Shown: positions 35,304 through 43,998 of the stretch, one piece after another
How positions within the stretch are numbered: the stretch's first letter is position 1
Layout: the number at the start of each line of letters is the position of its first letter
NCBI GenBank assembly: GCA_002421905.1
Contig: DISK01000006.1
Location: 189,023 to 253,022, forward strand
DNA: 64,000 nucleotides
Direction of reading: 5' to 3'
From: Micavibrio sp. UBA6212
GTDB lineage: Bacteria; Pseudomonadota; Alphaproteobacteria; Micavibrionales; Micavibrionaceae
The notes under the pieces: model-generated
What the model was told of the DNA's origin: nothing
What the model saw: only the letters and a program-made list of their open reading frames with translations
Database searches by the model: none
Program-made: the position numbers and the translations under genes

Positions 35304-36005
35304 TTAGGCAGCGTCAGAGAGGCTAGCCAGATCAATCTTGACACCAGGCCCCATGGTTGAAGACAAAGCTACTTTCTTGATGTAAGCACCTTTTGCTCCT
35401 GCTGGTTTCGCACGGTTGATCGCGCCAACAAACGCGCGGATATTTTCAGCGAGTTTAGCGGCTTCAAAGTTGGCTTTCCCAACGCGGGCGTGAACGATAC
35501 CGGACTTTTCAGCACGGAATTCAACAGCACCACCTTTGGAAGACTCAACAGCCTTAGCGACATCCATCGTGACAGTACCGAGTTTCGGGTTTGGCATCAA
35601 ACCACGTGGACCCAGAACCTTACCGAGTTTAGCCATCAAAGGCATCATGTCAGGAGTTGCGATACAGCGGTCAAAGTTGATGACGCCTTTTGCAACTTCT
35701 TCGGCGAGCTCTTCAGCACCAACGATATCTGCACCGGCTTTTTTAGCTTCTTCAGCTTTAGGGCCTTTGGCAAATACAGCAACGCGAACAACAGCACCAG
35801 ATCCGTGAGGAAGCTCGGTCACACCACGAACAACCTGATCGTTCTGACGTGGGTCAACACCCAGATTCATTGCAATCTCGATCGTTTCAGTGAATTTACG
35901 TTCTTTAGCCGCTTCGAGAAGGATCGCAACAGCATCTTCTATTGAGTACAGTTTTGTACGGTCAACCAAAGCGTTCACTTTTTTTGTTTTCTTGGATAAA
36001 GCCAT
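35304..36005 (-). CDS. rplA: 50S ribosomal protein L1
   Basis: The protein has 233 residues from the ATG at 36003-36005, GGAGG upstream. TIEIAMNLGVDPRQNDQVVR, GTVTLPHG-like ELPHGSGAVVRVAV and MMPLMAKLGKVLGPRGLMPN are L1 signatures. It binds 23S rRNA at the L1 stalk and, in other bacteria, represses its own operon. It is separated from rplK by one base. Its usual followers rplJ, rplL and rpoBC are not downstream; a terminator is. Confidence 0.98.
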   Translation of the reverse strand: MALSKKTKKVNALVDRTKLYSIEDAVAILLEAAKERKFTETIEIAMNLGVDPRQNDQVVRGVTELPHGSGAVVRVAVFAKGPKAEEAKKAGADIVGAEELAEEVAKGVINFDRCIATPDMMPLMAKLGKVLGPRGLMPNPKLGTVTMDVAKAVESSKGGAVEFRAEKSGIVHARVGKANFEAAKLAENIRAFVGAINRAKPAGAKGAYIKKVALSSTMGPGVKIDLASLSDAA

Positions 36006-36006
36006 C

Positions 36007-36441
36007 TTAACCCTCCACCACTTCGATACCCATGGAACGAGCAGATCCTTCAACCATCAACATGGCTCCGGCTACATCGTTTGCATTGAGATCTTGCATT
36101 TTCTGGTTAGCGATTTCTTCAACCTGTTTCTTGGTGATCTTCGCAACATAGCCACCTTTACCTGGAGCTGTAGAAGCTTTTTGAATCTTCGCAGCCTTCT
36201 TGATGAAGTAGGTGACTGGTGGAGTTTTCATGATGAAAGTAAAAGAACGGTCTTCAAATACGGTGATGACCACAGGGATTGGCATCCCTTTTTCCATGCT
36301 TTCGGTTTTAGCATTGAATCCTTTACAGAATTCCATGATGTTGACACCATGTTGACCCAAAGCCGGGCCAATTGGTGGAGACGGGTTTGCCGAACCAGCG
36401 GCAACCTGTAGCTTGATATAGCCTTTAACTTTTTTGGCCAT
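36007..36441 (-). CDS. rplK: 50S ribosomal protein L11
   Basis: The protein has 144 residues. IKLQVAAGSANPSPPIGPAL, GQHGVNIMEFCKGFNA and the C-terminal RNA-binding domain (QDLNANDVAGAMLMVEGSAR) are intact. It forms the GTPase-associated centre with 23S rRNA. nusG, normally its immediate upstream neighbour, is about 3.8 kb away here. Confidence 0.98.
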   Translation of the reverse strand: MAKKVKGYIKLQVAAGSANPSPPIGPALGQHGVNIMEFCKGFNAKTESMEKGMPIPVVITVFEDRSFTFIMKTPPVTYFIKKAAKIQKASTAPGKGGYVAKITKKQVEEIANQKMQDLNANDVAGAMLMVEGSARSMGIEVVEG

Positions 36442-36612
36442 GATACAAACCTTCCTTGTTTAGAGTTGAAAGGGACGTGGTGCGGCTCGATCTGGCTTCC
36501 TAAAGAATGGAAATTTGACCGACAACCTCCCACAAACTGTGGTGTTTATAAGGATTTTGCCCCCACAAGGCAAGGAAATAATATTTACCATAACGCGACG
36601 GGGCAAAAGAAA
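36442..36612 (-). promoter_or_regulatory. rplK leader and promoter region
   Basis: About 170 bases lie between the porin terminator and rplK. The reverse strand carries a short hairpin CCACA-GTT-TGTGG (near 36530) that could belong to an L1-binding autoregulatory leader, but I cannot fold or compare it. Because a terminator precedes this region, rplKA must have its own promoter here. Confidence 0.35.
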
Positions 36613-36635
36613 AAGGCGGGAGATGATCCCGCCTT
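36613..36635 (-). terminator. rho-independent terminator after the porin gene
   Basis: On the reverse strand AAGGCGGGA / TCCCGCCTT (9-bp stem, 5-base loop) runs into TTTCTTTT. It insulates rplKA from porin transcription. Confidence 0.85.
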
Positions 36636-36657
36636 CTGGATTTTATGAGTTCAAGTG

Positions 36658-37737
36658 TTAGAACTTGATGTTGGTTCCGAGCATCACGGCGGTTGCATTG
36701 ACATCCAAAGCGCCTTGGGCGATGTCATAGTAACCAACAGAACCGTTAAAGGTCATGCCCGGGCCGTATGTGTAAGTTGCCCCAACCGAATAACGGTCAA
36801 AATCAACGTTGTTCACATTGTCATCCTTGTTGTAGTAAGACGCACCGTAAACAACAGTCCCCAGTGTATAATCAACACCAACAACGGTGTAGTGAGCGTC
36901 ATCGGTCGCATCACCCAGGTCATCAACCTGATAGGTTGCGCCAACACCGAAATCACCGATGTTGAAATCCAGACCAACGTTCCAGGCTTGACGGTCATCA
37001 TTGGTGCCCGTTTCAACCTGTGCGACCGTATAGCCTGCACCGAAACGGTAATCAACGGTATCGCTGATTTTGTTTTCATAGCGGGCGGCAACATCCCAGA
37101 TATCGCTGGAGGCTGTTGTGTCGTCATTGTCAGCTGCGTTACCAGTTAGAGAGCGTGAGGTATCAGAGTCGGGTGTATAAGAAACACCAGCTTGAAAACC
37201 AGAGTAAACTGGAGAAATATAAGACAGCTTGTCGGATTTTGCAGATACGTCATGATCATAGTCGGTTTCACCAACACCGGTCAGGCCGGCAACAGTGAAG
37301 TTGATCGGATTGAACAACTGCAAACGACCGTCAATATTGGTATCGGCAGACGGAGCCACAACCTGAAGAATGTAAGGTGTTCCATAAGTTCCACCAAAAT
37401 TCACGCGGCCCCAGTCGCCTGAGAAGAACACATAGGTTTCATCAACGGTGAAATCATCACCAACATCAACGCGACCTTCAATGTGAGCTCCAACGGTCAG
37501 TCCATTATCAAGCGTGGTTTTTCCATCGAAATGGATTTCGGTCTGGCGCAGAATGTCCACACTGTGGATTTCTTGTCCAGCGACTTCGTCTTGATCTGCA
37601 TAGTTGATGTAGCCTTTGAAATAGCCCCCCAGTTTCAGTTGGACGCCGTTGGCGTCTTGAGCCTGAGCTGGCGAGGAAAGCGCAGCGACAAAACCGATCG
37701 CACCAAGTGCAACGCTGCTCAGCAGGAATTTCTTCAT
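36658..37737 (-). CDS. general outer-membrane porin
   Basis: The protein has 359 residues. A signal peptide (ALGAIGFVAALSSPAQAQ) is followed by alternating amphipathic strands and a terminal phenylalanine (LGTNIKF), the BAM recognition signal. VNFGGTYGTPYI, VGADYTL-like VGVDYTLGTVVYGASYY and the acidic loops fit the gram-negative trimeric porin class. AAGGAG upstream is strong. It probably provides diffusion of small hydrophilic solutes. It stands unusually between nusG and rplK. Confidence 0.88.
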   Translation of the reverse strand: MKKFLLSSVALGAIGFVAALSSPAQAQDANGVQLKLGGYFKGYINYADQDEVAGQEIHSVDILRQTEIHFDGKTTLDNGLTVGAHIEGRVDVGDDFTVDETYVFFSGDWGRVNFGGTYGTPYILQVVAPSADTNIDGRLQLFNPINFTVAGLTGVGETDYDHDVSAKSDKLSYISPVYSGFQAGVSYTPDSDTSRSLTGNAADNDDTTASSDIWDVAARYENKISDTVDYRFGAGYTVAQVETGTNDDRQAWNVGLDFNIGDFGVGATYQVDDLGDATDDAHYTVVGVDYTLGTVVYGASYYNKDDNVNNVDFDRYSVGATYTYGPGMTFNGSVGYYDIAQGALDVNATAVMLGTNIKF

Positions 37738-37770
37738 TTTTTCATCTCCTTGAAAATATAAAAAAGTAAT

Positions 37771-37790
37771 TATGATTATTTATGATTATT
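37771..37790. repeat. tandem 10-mer upstream of porin
   Basis: tatgattatt occurs twice head to tail, 34-53 bases before the porin ATG, in a 238-bp AT-rich gap. The repeat could be a regulator site or part of the promoter. Confidence 0.4.
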
Positions 37791-37975
37791 TGTAGATAGA
37801 ATTTGGTACGTATTTAGAATCCAGATTCTCGACTTTTGGAGGGGCAGGCGTCAAGCACAGTGCCATGCAGCAAACATCATTTATTTCCATGTGTGTTTTA
37901 TTTCACACAATTTGAATTTTTTTAATATATCTTGAGCGCAATGAGTGTAAGGAGTATGGGGGGCGAGGCGATATC

Positions 37976-39409
37976 CTACCCTTTGATCTTTCTCATAAAA
38001 TTGGATATCTCAAAAGTCAGATTTTTTGATTGTTGCTCTAGTTCGACAGACGCTTTGAGAACTTCATGGGAGACACTGTTGATGAGCATTGATGAGGCTT
38101 CAACTTCCTCGATCCTGACGGTCACATCGTTGGTGTTGCCGTTTGCTAGTGAAATGTTATGAGAAATCTCGGCCGTTGCCGACCCTTGCTCGTTAATGGC
38201 AGATGCAATCATGGTCGAGTAATCACTCACGGAGACAATCCGTTTGGAAATCTGGCGAATATCAAATGCAGCCTTATCCGAAGCTCCGCGAACCTCTTGA
38301 ATCAGGTTGGTAATGGTCTGGGTCGTGACGGCTGTCTCATGAGCCAGATTTTTAACTTCACCTGCAACAATTGCAAAGCCGCGCCCATCCTCGCCGGCTC
38401 GTGCCGCCTCAATCGTAGCGTTGAGAGCAAGTAAATTGGTCTGATCGGCAATCTGTCCGATCATTTTCACGGTTTCTTGGATTTGTTCAACGGAATGCAG
38501 GAGCGTTGCAACACGGCTTTCTGCCTGTTGGGTCATATCCTGAACATCGCGCGATACATTTGCGGCCTCATTCGAGTTACGATTAATCTCCTCGATAGAA
38601 GTAGAGAGCTCTTCCGTCGCATTGGCAACCTGAGAAACATAAAGGTTTGCATTGCGGGAATTCTGCAAAACAGAGGCAACCAAATCTCGGTTATTATCTG
38701 CGACACTTGATGATTTATGAGCAGAGTCTTTGATGAGTTTTGCTGTAGATTGCAGCTTTCCTGCGACCTCGGCCAATCCCCCTTCCAGCATCAATGTGAT
38801 TGGGCGCACCACCTGTTGGCGCAACGCCAGAAAGATTGCAACAAGGGAGAGAATCATCACCAGCAGAACAAAACCTGCCTGGGTAAAAATATTTTTTATA
38901 ATAAGTTGGTTGATGTGATCTTTGTCCCAGACCAAAGCCATATAGCCCGCTGCCACAGCGTCGGGCATGTCAGGATTGATAACCGGATACAAAAAAGCAA
39001 TCCAGTCTGCGGTTTCAATCTGCCTCACGTGTTGTCTTTGATCCGGATTTTGTAGCACTTCAAGCAAGGCGCCTTCGGTAAATCCTGAAACCGGATGATA
39101 GGTTTTGATGAGCAGGGGTTGATCTTTTGAATCCAGAACGAGCGCTGCTGCTAAATCTCCTTCTGAAAGAAGGCTGATTTTTTCGAAATTGGAATCAAGA
39201 ATTTCCGGCTTTTTCCACTTTACTGCACCGAACATCTGCGTGGTGATAATTGATGTTTGTATGCTTGTATTGTTCCTGAAAATATCTTCAAGATTGTGAC
39301 GCAATATTGTGAGCTGGAGGGCCGCAGAGCCCCCCATCACGCAAATAATAGTCAGGGCCAGCGTCAGAAGAATATTGGTTGTGATCGTGCTTTTGCCAAA
39401 AATTCTCAC
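37976..39409 (-). CDS. methyl-accepting chemotaxis protein
   Basis: The protein has 477 residues from a GTG start with AGAGG upstream. Transmembrane helices lie at about residues 11-35 and 176-198, enclosing a roughly 140-residue periplasmic sensor. I see no clear HAMP domain. The cytoplasmic signalling hairpin carries GQIADQTNLLALNATIEAAR and the following AGEDGRGFAIVAGEV. It would signal to CheA/CheW; no che genes are in the window. It lies 47 bases after a secreted Cache-like gene that may share its signal. Confidence 0.93.
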   Translation of the reverse strand: MRIFGKSTITTNILLTLALTIICVMGGSAALQLTILRHNLEDIFRNNTSIQTSIITTQMFGAVKWKKPEILDSNFEKISLLSEGDLAAALVLDSKDQPLLIKTYHPVSGFTEGALLEVLQNPDQRQHVRQIETADWIAFLYPVINPDMPDAVAAGYMALVWDKDHINQLIIKNIFTQAGFVLLVMILSLVAIFLALRQQVVRPITLMLEGGLAEVAGKLQSTAKLIKDSAHKSSSVADNNRDLVASVLQNSRNANLYVSQVANATEELSTSIEEINRNSNEAANVSRDVQDMTQQAESRVATLLHSVEQIQETVKMIGQIADQTNLLALNATIEAARAGEDGRGFAIVAGEVKNLAHETAVTTQTITNLIQEVRGASDKAAFDIRQISKRIVSVSDYSTMIASAINEQGSATAEISHNISLANGNTNDVTVRIEEVEASSMLINSVSHEVLKASVELEQQSKNLTFEISNFMRKIKG

Positions 39410-39456
39410 TTTTTACCTCTGCTTGCCCTGTTGTTTTATATGCTGAATATTTTTGA

Positions 39457-40014
39457 CTATTCCGGCAAGAAATCGGCGTTAATTGAAACGGTGACAGCAC
39501 CGATCGGTGTCTCGCCGTCCATCACAGGAAAGCTCAATTGACGCGTATAGCTTTGTGAGGATTCATCGAATTTGACATCTCCGATATCAACACTTCCGGC
39601 ACCGACCTGAAAAGTTTTCTGCCACTTGGCTTCATCACCTTGCCAGTAATCCGATGTTTTTGCGCTGGTGCCGACGTTAAGTCCTTTTGCATCCATGATA
39701 AAGATTTCTGCAAAATATGAATTGCTGTTTTCGACTACGGATTTCAGTTCTTTGGACAAATCATTATTGATGACCGGATCAATGATTGTTGCATCATCGG
39801 ATTGCCATTTTTTATCCAGCTCGTCGATCTTTGCCTGATCGAACCCTGTGGTTTGTTCATTTTGTGTCTTGATGGCATTGATAACGGTTGGAGCAGTGGC
39901 CCAGGAAGCAATCCTCTCATCATATATTTTTTTGGCATCATTTGCATCAAAAGCGAAAGCGGGAGAAATAAAGGTTGCTGAAACCAGAAGGGAAGTCAGA
40001 AGGAGTTTTTTCAT
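39457..40014 (-). CDS. secreted Cache/PDC-like sensor domain protein
   Basis: The protein has 185 residues. A signal peptide (LLTSLLVSATFISPAFAF) is followed by a single domain with FAEIFIMDAKGLNVGTSA, TSDYWQGDEAKWQKTF and LSFPVMDGETPIGAVTVSIN. This pattern matches Cache/PDC extracellular sensor domains (MDxxGxNV, SDYWQGDE). It has no membrane anchor or output domain. Directly upstream of a chemoreceptor gene, it may act as a soluble ligand-binding partner (inference). Confidence 0.78.
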   Translation of the reverse strand: MKKLLLTSLLVSATFISPAFAFDANDAKKIYDERIASWATAPTVINAIKTQNEQTTGFDQAKIDELDKKWQSDDATIIDPVINNDLSKELKSVVENSNSYFAEIFIMDAKGLNVGTSAKTSDYWQGDEAKWQKTFQVGAGSVDIGDVKFDESSQSYTRQLSFPVMDGETPIGAVTVSINADFLPE

Positions 40015-40176
40015 GGGAGATGTCCATTTCCTTAAATATTAAAAAGATGTTTTAACGGGAACGCAGTCACAAACGGGTAGTCTATACTCAAAGTATTAAT
40101 CAGAGATGGATACAGCCTTTCCAATTTATTTGCTGCACCAGCGAATTGGAATATGGTAACCAATCCAATAACAACA

Positions 40177-40204
40177 ACAGGCATTCTAACGAAAAAATGC
40201 CTGT
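40177..40204. terminator. hairpin after nusG
   Basis: ACAGGCATT and AATGCCTGT form a 9-bp stem. The reverse-strand side, needed for nusG, is followed only by TGTTGTTGTT; the forward side has a T-tract after six bases. It is a weak terminator candidate in the 221-bp gap, which also has an AATTGGAA inverted repeat near 40117-40150. Confidence 0.4.
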
Positions 40205-40235
40205 CTGGAAATTTTTTTATTAACGTGTAGAAAAG

Positions 40236-40766
40236 TTACACTTTTTCGACTTGGGAATATTCCAGCTCGACCGGTGTCGCGCGACCAAAAATTGAAACTG
40301 AAACTTTGAGGCGGCCTTTATCTTCATCCACTTCTTCAACCATACCTTCAAAGCTGGCAAAGGGGCCTTCCATAACTTTAACTTTTTCACCGATATCAAA
40401 GATGATCGCAGAACGTGGTTTCTCGATGCCCTCTTTAAGTTGGGTCATCAGACGCGCAGCTTCTTTCTCGCTGATCGGAGACGGACGGTTGCCCGCGCCA
40501 AGGAATCCGGTTACTTTCGGAGTGTTTTTAACCATGTGCCAGACTTCATCGGACAAATCCATTTTTGCCAGAACGTAACCCGGGAAAATTTTCTGTTCGG
40601 AGTTAATTTTTTGACCGCGCTTGATCTCAACAATTTCCTCAGTTGGAATCAGGATTTCCTCAATGCGCTCTTCAATGCCCTGTTTAAGGGCTTTGTCGCG
40701 GATGGCTTCGGCAACTTTGCCTTCAAAACCGGAATAAACGTGCAATACATACCAACGTGCAGCCAT
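40236..40766 (-). CDS. nusG: transcription elongation/antitermination factor NusG
   Basis: The protein has 176 residues. The NGN domain has WYVLHVYSGFEGKVAEAI, IFPGYVLAKMDL and VTGFLGAGNRPSPISE. The KOW domain has GEKVKVMEGPFASFEGMVEE. It binds RNA polymerase and couples it to Rho or ribosomes. It follows secE as usual, but the ribosomal genes that normally follow are displaced by 3.8 kb. Confidence 0.98.
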   Translation of the reverse strand: MAARWYVLHVYSGFEGKVAEAIRDKALKQGIEERIEEILIPTEEIVEIKRGQKINSEQKIFPGYVLAKMDLSDEVWHMVKNTPKVTGFLGAGNRPSPISEKEAARLMTQLKEGIEKPRSAIIFDIGEKVKVMEGPFASFEGMVEEVDEDKGRLKVSVSIFGRATPVELEYSQVEKV

Positions 40767-40806
40767 AGTGAATTTCCTTTTTTAATACATTTTGTAAAAT
40801 ATTCGA

Positions 40807-41004
40807 TTAACCAGCTAGCCCCAAAATGTGGCTGATGAGAAACCCTAAAAATTGATCTGCCGCAAACAGGAATAACGAGGCAATCAACACCATGATAAAC
40901 ACGGCAATGGTGCTGGAAACCGTTTCCTGACGGGTAGGCCAGGAAACCTTTTTGGCTTCGATCTTGACCTGCTTAAAAAATTCGAGAGGCGCTACTTTTG
41001 CCAT
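40807..41004 (-). CDS. secE: preprotein translocase subunit SecE
   Basis: The protein has 65 residues from the ATG at 41002-41004; AAGG is 9 bases upstream, while the ATG at 41010 is too close to it. FFKQVKIEAKKVSWPTRQET is the conserved amphipathic hinge, followed by one transmembrane helix. It is part of the SecYEG channel. No tRNA-Trp is visible upstream. Confidence 0.95.
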   Translation of the reverse strand: MAKVAPLEFFKQVKIEAKKVSWPTRQETVSSTIAVFIMVLIASLFLFAADQFLGFLISHILGLAG

Positions 41005-41085
41005 AATCATAATCCTTCTAAAGTAACCCTTTTTGCCAGAAGCTCGTAACCGCTTGGGGCGATTTGGACGAGATCTGAAAATATA

Positions 41086-41117
41086 AGGGGAGATGACAGA
41101 ATATGTACATCTCCCCT
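41086..41117 (-). terminator. terminator of the basic secreted-protein gene
   Basis: AGGGGAGATG / CATCTCCCCT forms a 10-bp stem with a 12-base loop, followed on the reverse strand by TATATTTT. It separates this gene from secE. Confidence 0.75.
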
Positions 41118-41142
41118 AAATAAATTGCAAGTGGAAAAACTC

Positions 41143-41583
41143 TTAATTGCAGAGATTAAGGTTAAAGTGGCGATCTCCTATATTAAGGCAGACGCGAGGC
41201 TCGTTATAACGGTAGCCATAACCATAATTGGGGTAACCCGGAGCTGGCACAATAACGGGAGGAACAACATATCCGTGGGAATAATACGGTTCTCGATAAA
41301 CCGGACGGGGAGGAACAACGATCACGCGCCCCCTGTTTTCAAAGCGATTATCATGTCTGTACCCATCAAAATTGCGCTGCGCTTGTGACCAGTCGCGACG
41401 GACAGGCGGTGGCGCAAAATGACGATCATTTCTGTGGTCATATCGTTGGGAATGGTCGCGATTGCGGTCATGTCCGCGGTCATCGCGATAGTCACGATCG
41501 GCCAAAGCCGCACCGGAAAAAGCAACCCCCAGAACCAAAGCTGGAACCATCAGGGAGCTTATTATTTTAGAATGTTGAGACAT
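41143..41583 (-). CDS. secreted Arg/His/Asp/Tyr-rich protein
   Basis: The product has about 146 residues. GGAGG lies 5 bases before the ATG at 41581-41583. A signal peptide (ISSLMVPALVLGVAFSGAALA) is followed by a low-complexity region full of RDYRDDRGHDRNRD-like repeats. A Pro/Tyr-rich section (VVPPVIVPAPGYPNYGYGY) and CLNIGDRHFNLNLCN at the end follow. The two terminal cysteines may pair. Similar low-complexity envelope proteins are common, and no function can be assigned. Confidence 0.7.
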   Translation of the reverse strand: MSQHSKIISSLMVPALVLGVAFSGAALADRDYRDDRGHDRNRDHSQRYDHRNDRHFAPPPVRRDWSQAQRNFDGYRHDNRFENRGRVIVVPPRPVYREPYYSHGYVVPPVIVPAPGYPNYGYGYRYNEPRVCLNIGDRHFNLNLCN

Positions 41584-41717
41584 CATGTCCTCCATTGGGT
41601 AATTCCGGAAGTAATCTAGACCTGCCGCACTAAAAAAGCAAATTATCCTCTTGATAAGCTTTCCTTCAAAGGAAAACAGACTATGATTTGGGGACGGTTG
41701 CTTATAAGATATTGAAC

Positions 41718-42731
41718 ATGAACGGAAAAATTATATTACTGGTGGTAGGGTTATGTGGTGTGGCGCTGGGGGGATATGCTGTTTCCCACTATGTTCTGCC
41801 GCCATCTGTAACCGCAGTTTCTCCCCGTCAAGGCGAGGCTGTCGAGGCCGTCTATGCCACTGGCACGGTTGAGCCCACTGTTATGATCCCGATCGCCCCC
41901 AAAACTACATCCCGATTAACCTCCATCGAATTTGACGAAGGGCAGAGCGTTAAAAAGGGAGATATTCTGGCGCGGTTTGAAGATGATGATCTGGCCGCAG
42001 TGCTTGACCAGTTGCGCGCCCAAGAAGATCAGACCAGAAAAGAACTGGAACGCAAAAGCAAGTTGTTCGAGAAAAAATTCATCAGCGAAGATGCTTACGA
42101 TCAGGTCAAAACCAATCTTGATATGATTGCAGCCAGTATCAGGGAGGCGCAGGCCAAGCAGGATTACTTGCAGCTTCGCTCACCGGAAGACGCCACCATC
42201 ATCAAACGGGATGGCGAAATCGGGCAGGTGATCGCCGCGGGAACCCCTGTTTTTTATCTCTCATGTTGTGCTCCGCTGCGCATTTCTGCGGAAGTGGATG
42301 AAGAAGACATTGTGCATGTTAAAGCAGGACAAAAGGTTCTGATTCAATCCGATGCTTTCCTCGACCAGACATTTGAAGGGGAAGTTATCTCGATCACTCC
42401 AAAAGGTGATCCGGTTTCCCGTTCCTATCGTGTGCGGATTTCCATGAAAGAGGGCACGCCGCTTTTGATTGGTATGACGACAGAGACCAATATTATCTAT
42501 CATCAGGTTGAAAACGCCACATTAATTCCGGTTGAAGCCATAGCAGCAGACGGAAAAACCGTTCATAAAATAGACGCCCAGAACAAAATCGAACAGATCA
42601 CGGTCAAGGTCGGTATTCGTGACGTTAAAACTGCCGAAATTCTCGAAGGCCTATCGCTGGAAGATAAAATCATATCCCCCTTTGATGCTGATTTGAAAAA
42701 TGGACATCAAGTCAGAGTAAAAGAACAATAG
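41718..42731 (+). CDS. periplasmic adaptor (HlyD/MacA-like)
   Basis: The product has about 337 residues from ATG 41718. An N-terminal anchor (IILLVVGLCGVALGGYAV) is followed by a biotinyl-lipoyl half-motif (SIEFDEGQSVKKGDILARF). Next come a short coiled-coil hairpin (KELERKSKLFEKKFISEDAYDQ), a second lipoyl half (GEIGQVIAAGTPVFYL) and a beta-barrel. It likely links the following ABC permease and ATPase to an outer-membrane channel, as MacA does for MacB. It lies 19 bases before the permease gene. Confidence 0.88.
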   Translation: MNGKIILLVVGLCGVALGGYAVSHYVLPPSVTAVSPRQGEAVEAVYATGTVEPTVMIPIAPKTTSRLTSIEFDEGQSVKKGDILARFEDDDLAAVLDQLRAQEDQTRKELERKSKLFEKKFISEDAYDQVKTNLDMIAASIREAQAKQDYLQLRSPEDATIIKRDGEIGQVIAAGTPVFYLSCCAPLRISAEVDEEDIVHVKAGQKVLIQSDAFLDQTFEGEVISITPKGDPVSRSYRVRISMKEGTPLLIGMTTETNIIYHQVENATLIPVEAIAADGKTVHKIDAQNKIEQITVKVGIRDVKTAEILEGLSLEDKIISPFDADLKNGHQVRVKEQ

Positions 42732-42750
42732 AAAAGGGAGGATCGAGACG

Positions 42751-43998
42751 ATGCGTTTGCTGGCTTTTATCGCACTCAAACATCTTCTGGCCAGAAAACG
42801 CCAGAGCATCGTATCCTTGATGGGGATTGTTCTGGGCGTTGCTTTCTTTCTGGCGATCTCATCAATTATGCAAGGTTCCGAAGAAGATTTTATCAAACGC
42901 CTCGTTGATAACTCACCCCACATTACCATTTCGGACGAATTCCGTAACCCGCGCGTTCAGCCAGTTGATCGTCTTTATGGCGACAAGGGGATCGTGAGTA
43001 TTTCAGGAGTAAAACCCTTGACCGAAACGCGCGGGATCAGAGGATACGAGAAAATCCTTGTCTATCTCGAAAACCAGCCGGATATCAAAGTTTCCCCCGT
43101 CTTAACCGGAAGCAGTATCATCAGTTTTGCCGGACAGGAAAAGGGCGTGACCATCAACGGCATGATCCCGCAGGAGATTGACCGCGTATCCACCATTCGC
43201 GATTATATGGTTGAGGGAAGTCTGGATCGCCTTTACGCCAATCCGGACGGAGTATTGATCGGGGTGACTCTGGCGAAAAATCTGTCATTGGCGCTTAACG
43301 ATACCATCACGATTTCGGCGCAAAACGGAAATGTCAGGACTCTCAAAATTGTTGGTATTTTCAAAACCGGAAGATCGGGCTATGACCGCTCACAGGTTTT
43401 TATGAACTTGAAACGGGCGCAGGCGCTGCTGGGGCGGATCAACCGGATTAATGCCATTCTGGTTAAGCTCGACCAACCCAATCAGGCCTTGCTACGTGCG
43501 CACGAGATCGAAGCAGTCATCAAATACAAATCGGAATCATGGCAAGAACAATCCGAGGATTTGATGAGCACGTTGGCAATCCGCAACAAGATCATGTACA
43601 CGGTGGTGAGTGCTGTTCTGGTGGTTGCCGCGTTCGGGATTTATAATGTTATCTCGACTGTGGTCATGGAAAAACATCGTGATATTGCCATCCTGAAATC
43701 CATGGGGTTTCCGGCGTCAGACATCAGGATGATTTTTCTCATTCAAGGGGTCTTGCTTGGAGTTGCCGGAAATCTGGCAGGTGTTCCATTGGGGGTTATC
43801 TTTATGCGTGCAATGGAGGAAATAGAATTCCGTCCACCGGGCAGTACCGAGGCTATCTCGATGCCTGTCTCCTGGGGGATGGAACAATTTGCCATTGCTG
43901 CGACATTTGCCTTATCTGCGGCAGTTTTGGCCTCCTTTCTTCCGGCACGCAAAGCGTCCCATGTCCAGCCTGTCGATATTCTTAGGGGAGGGTTGTAA
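42751..43998 (+). CDS. ABC transporter permease, MacB/LolC-type
   Basis: The protein has 415 residues. It has an N-terminal transmembrane helix (IVSLMGIVLGVAFFLAISS), a periplasmic MacB-PCD-like domain (about residues 45-270), and three C-terminal helices with the FtsX-type core (VVMEKHRDIAILKSMGFPAS). The protein ends FLPARKASHVQPVDILRGGL, the usual LolC/MacB tail. It works as a mechanotransmission machine. The stop overlaps the ATPase ATG. Confidence 0.92.
   Translation: MRLLAFIALKHLLARKRQSIVSLMGIVLGVAFFLAISSIMQGSEEDFIKRLVDNSPHITISDEFRNPRVQPVDRLYGDKGIVSISGVKPLTETRGIRGYEKILVYLENQPDIKVSPVLTGSSIISFAGQEKGVTINGMIPQEIDRVSTIRDYMVEGSLDRLYANPDGVLIGVTLAKNLSLALNDTITISAQNGNVRTLKIVGIFKTGRSGYDRSQVFMNLKRAQALLGRINRINAILVKLDQPNQALLRAHEIEAVIKYKSESWQEQSEDLMSTLAIRNKIMYTVVSAVLVVAAFGIYNVISTVVMEKHRDIAILKSMGFPASDIRMIFLIQGVLLGVAGNLAGVPLGVIFMRAMEEIEFRPPGSTEAISMPVSWGMEQFAIAATFALSAAVLASFLPARKASHVQPVDILRGGL

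Noticed and set aside
36655..37149. Forward 164-codon hydrophobic-looking frame opposite the porin
   Set aside because: It is an antisense shadow of porin beta-strand coding; the porin has a signal peptide, terminal Phe and ribosome site.
41005..41142. Possible tRNA-Trp upstream of secE
   Set aside because: No cloverleaf or CCA end can be read on either strand; only a terminator hairpin is present.
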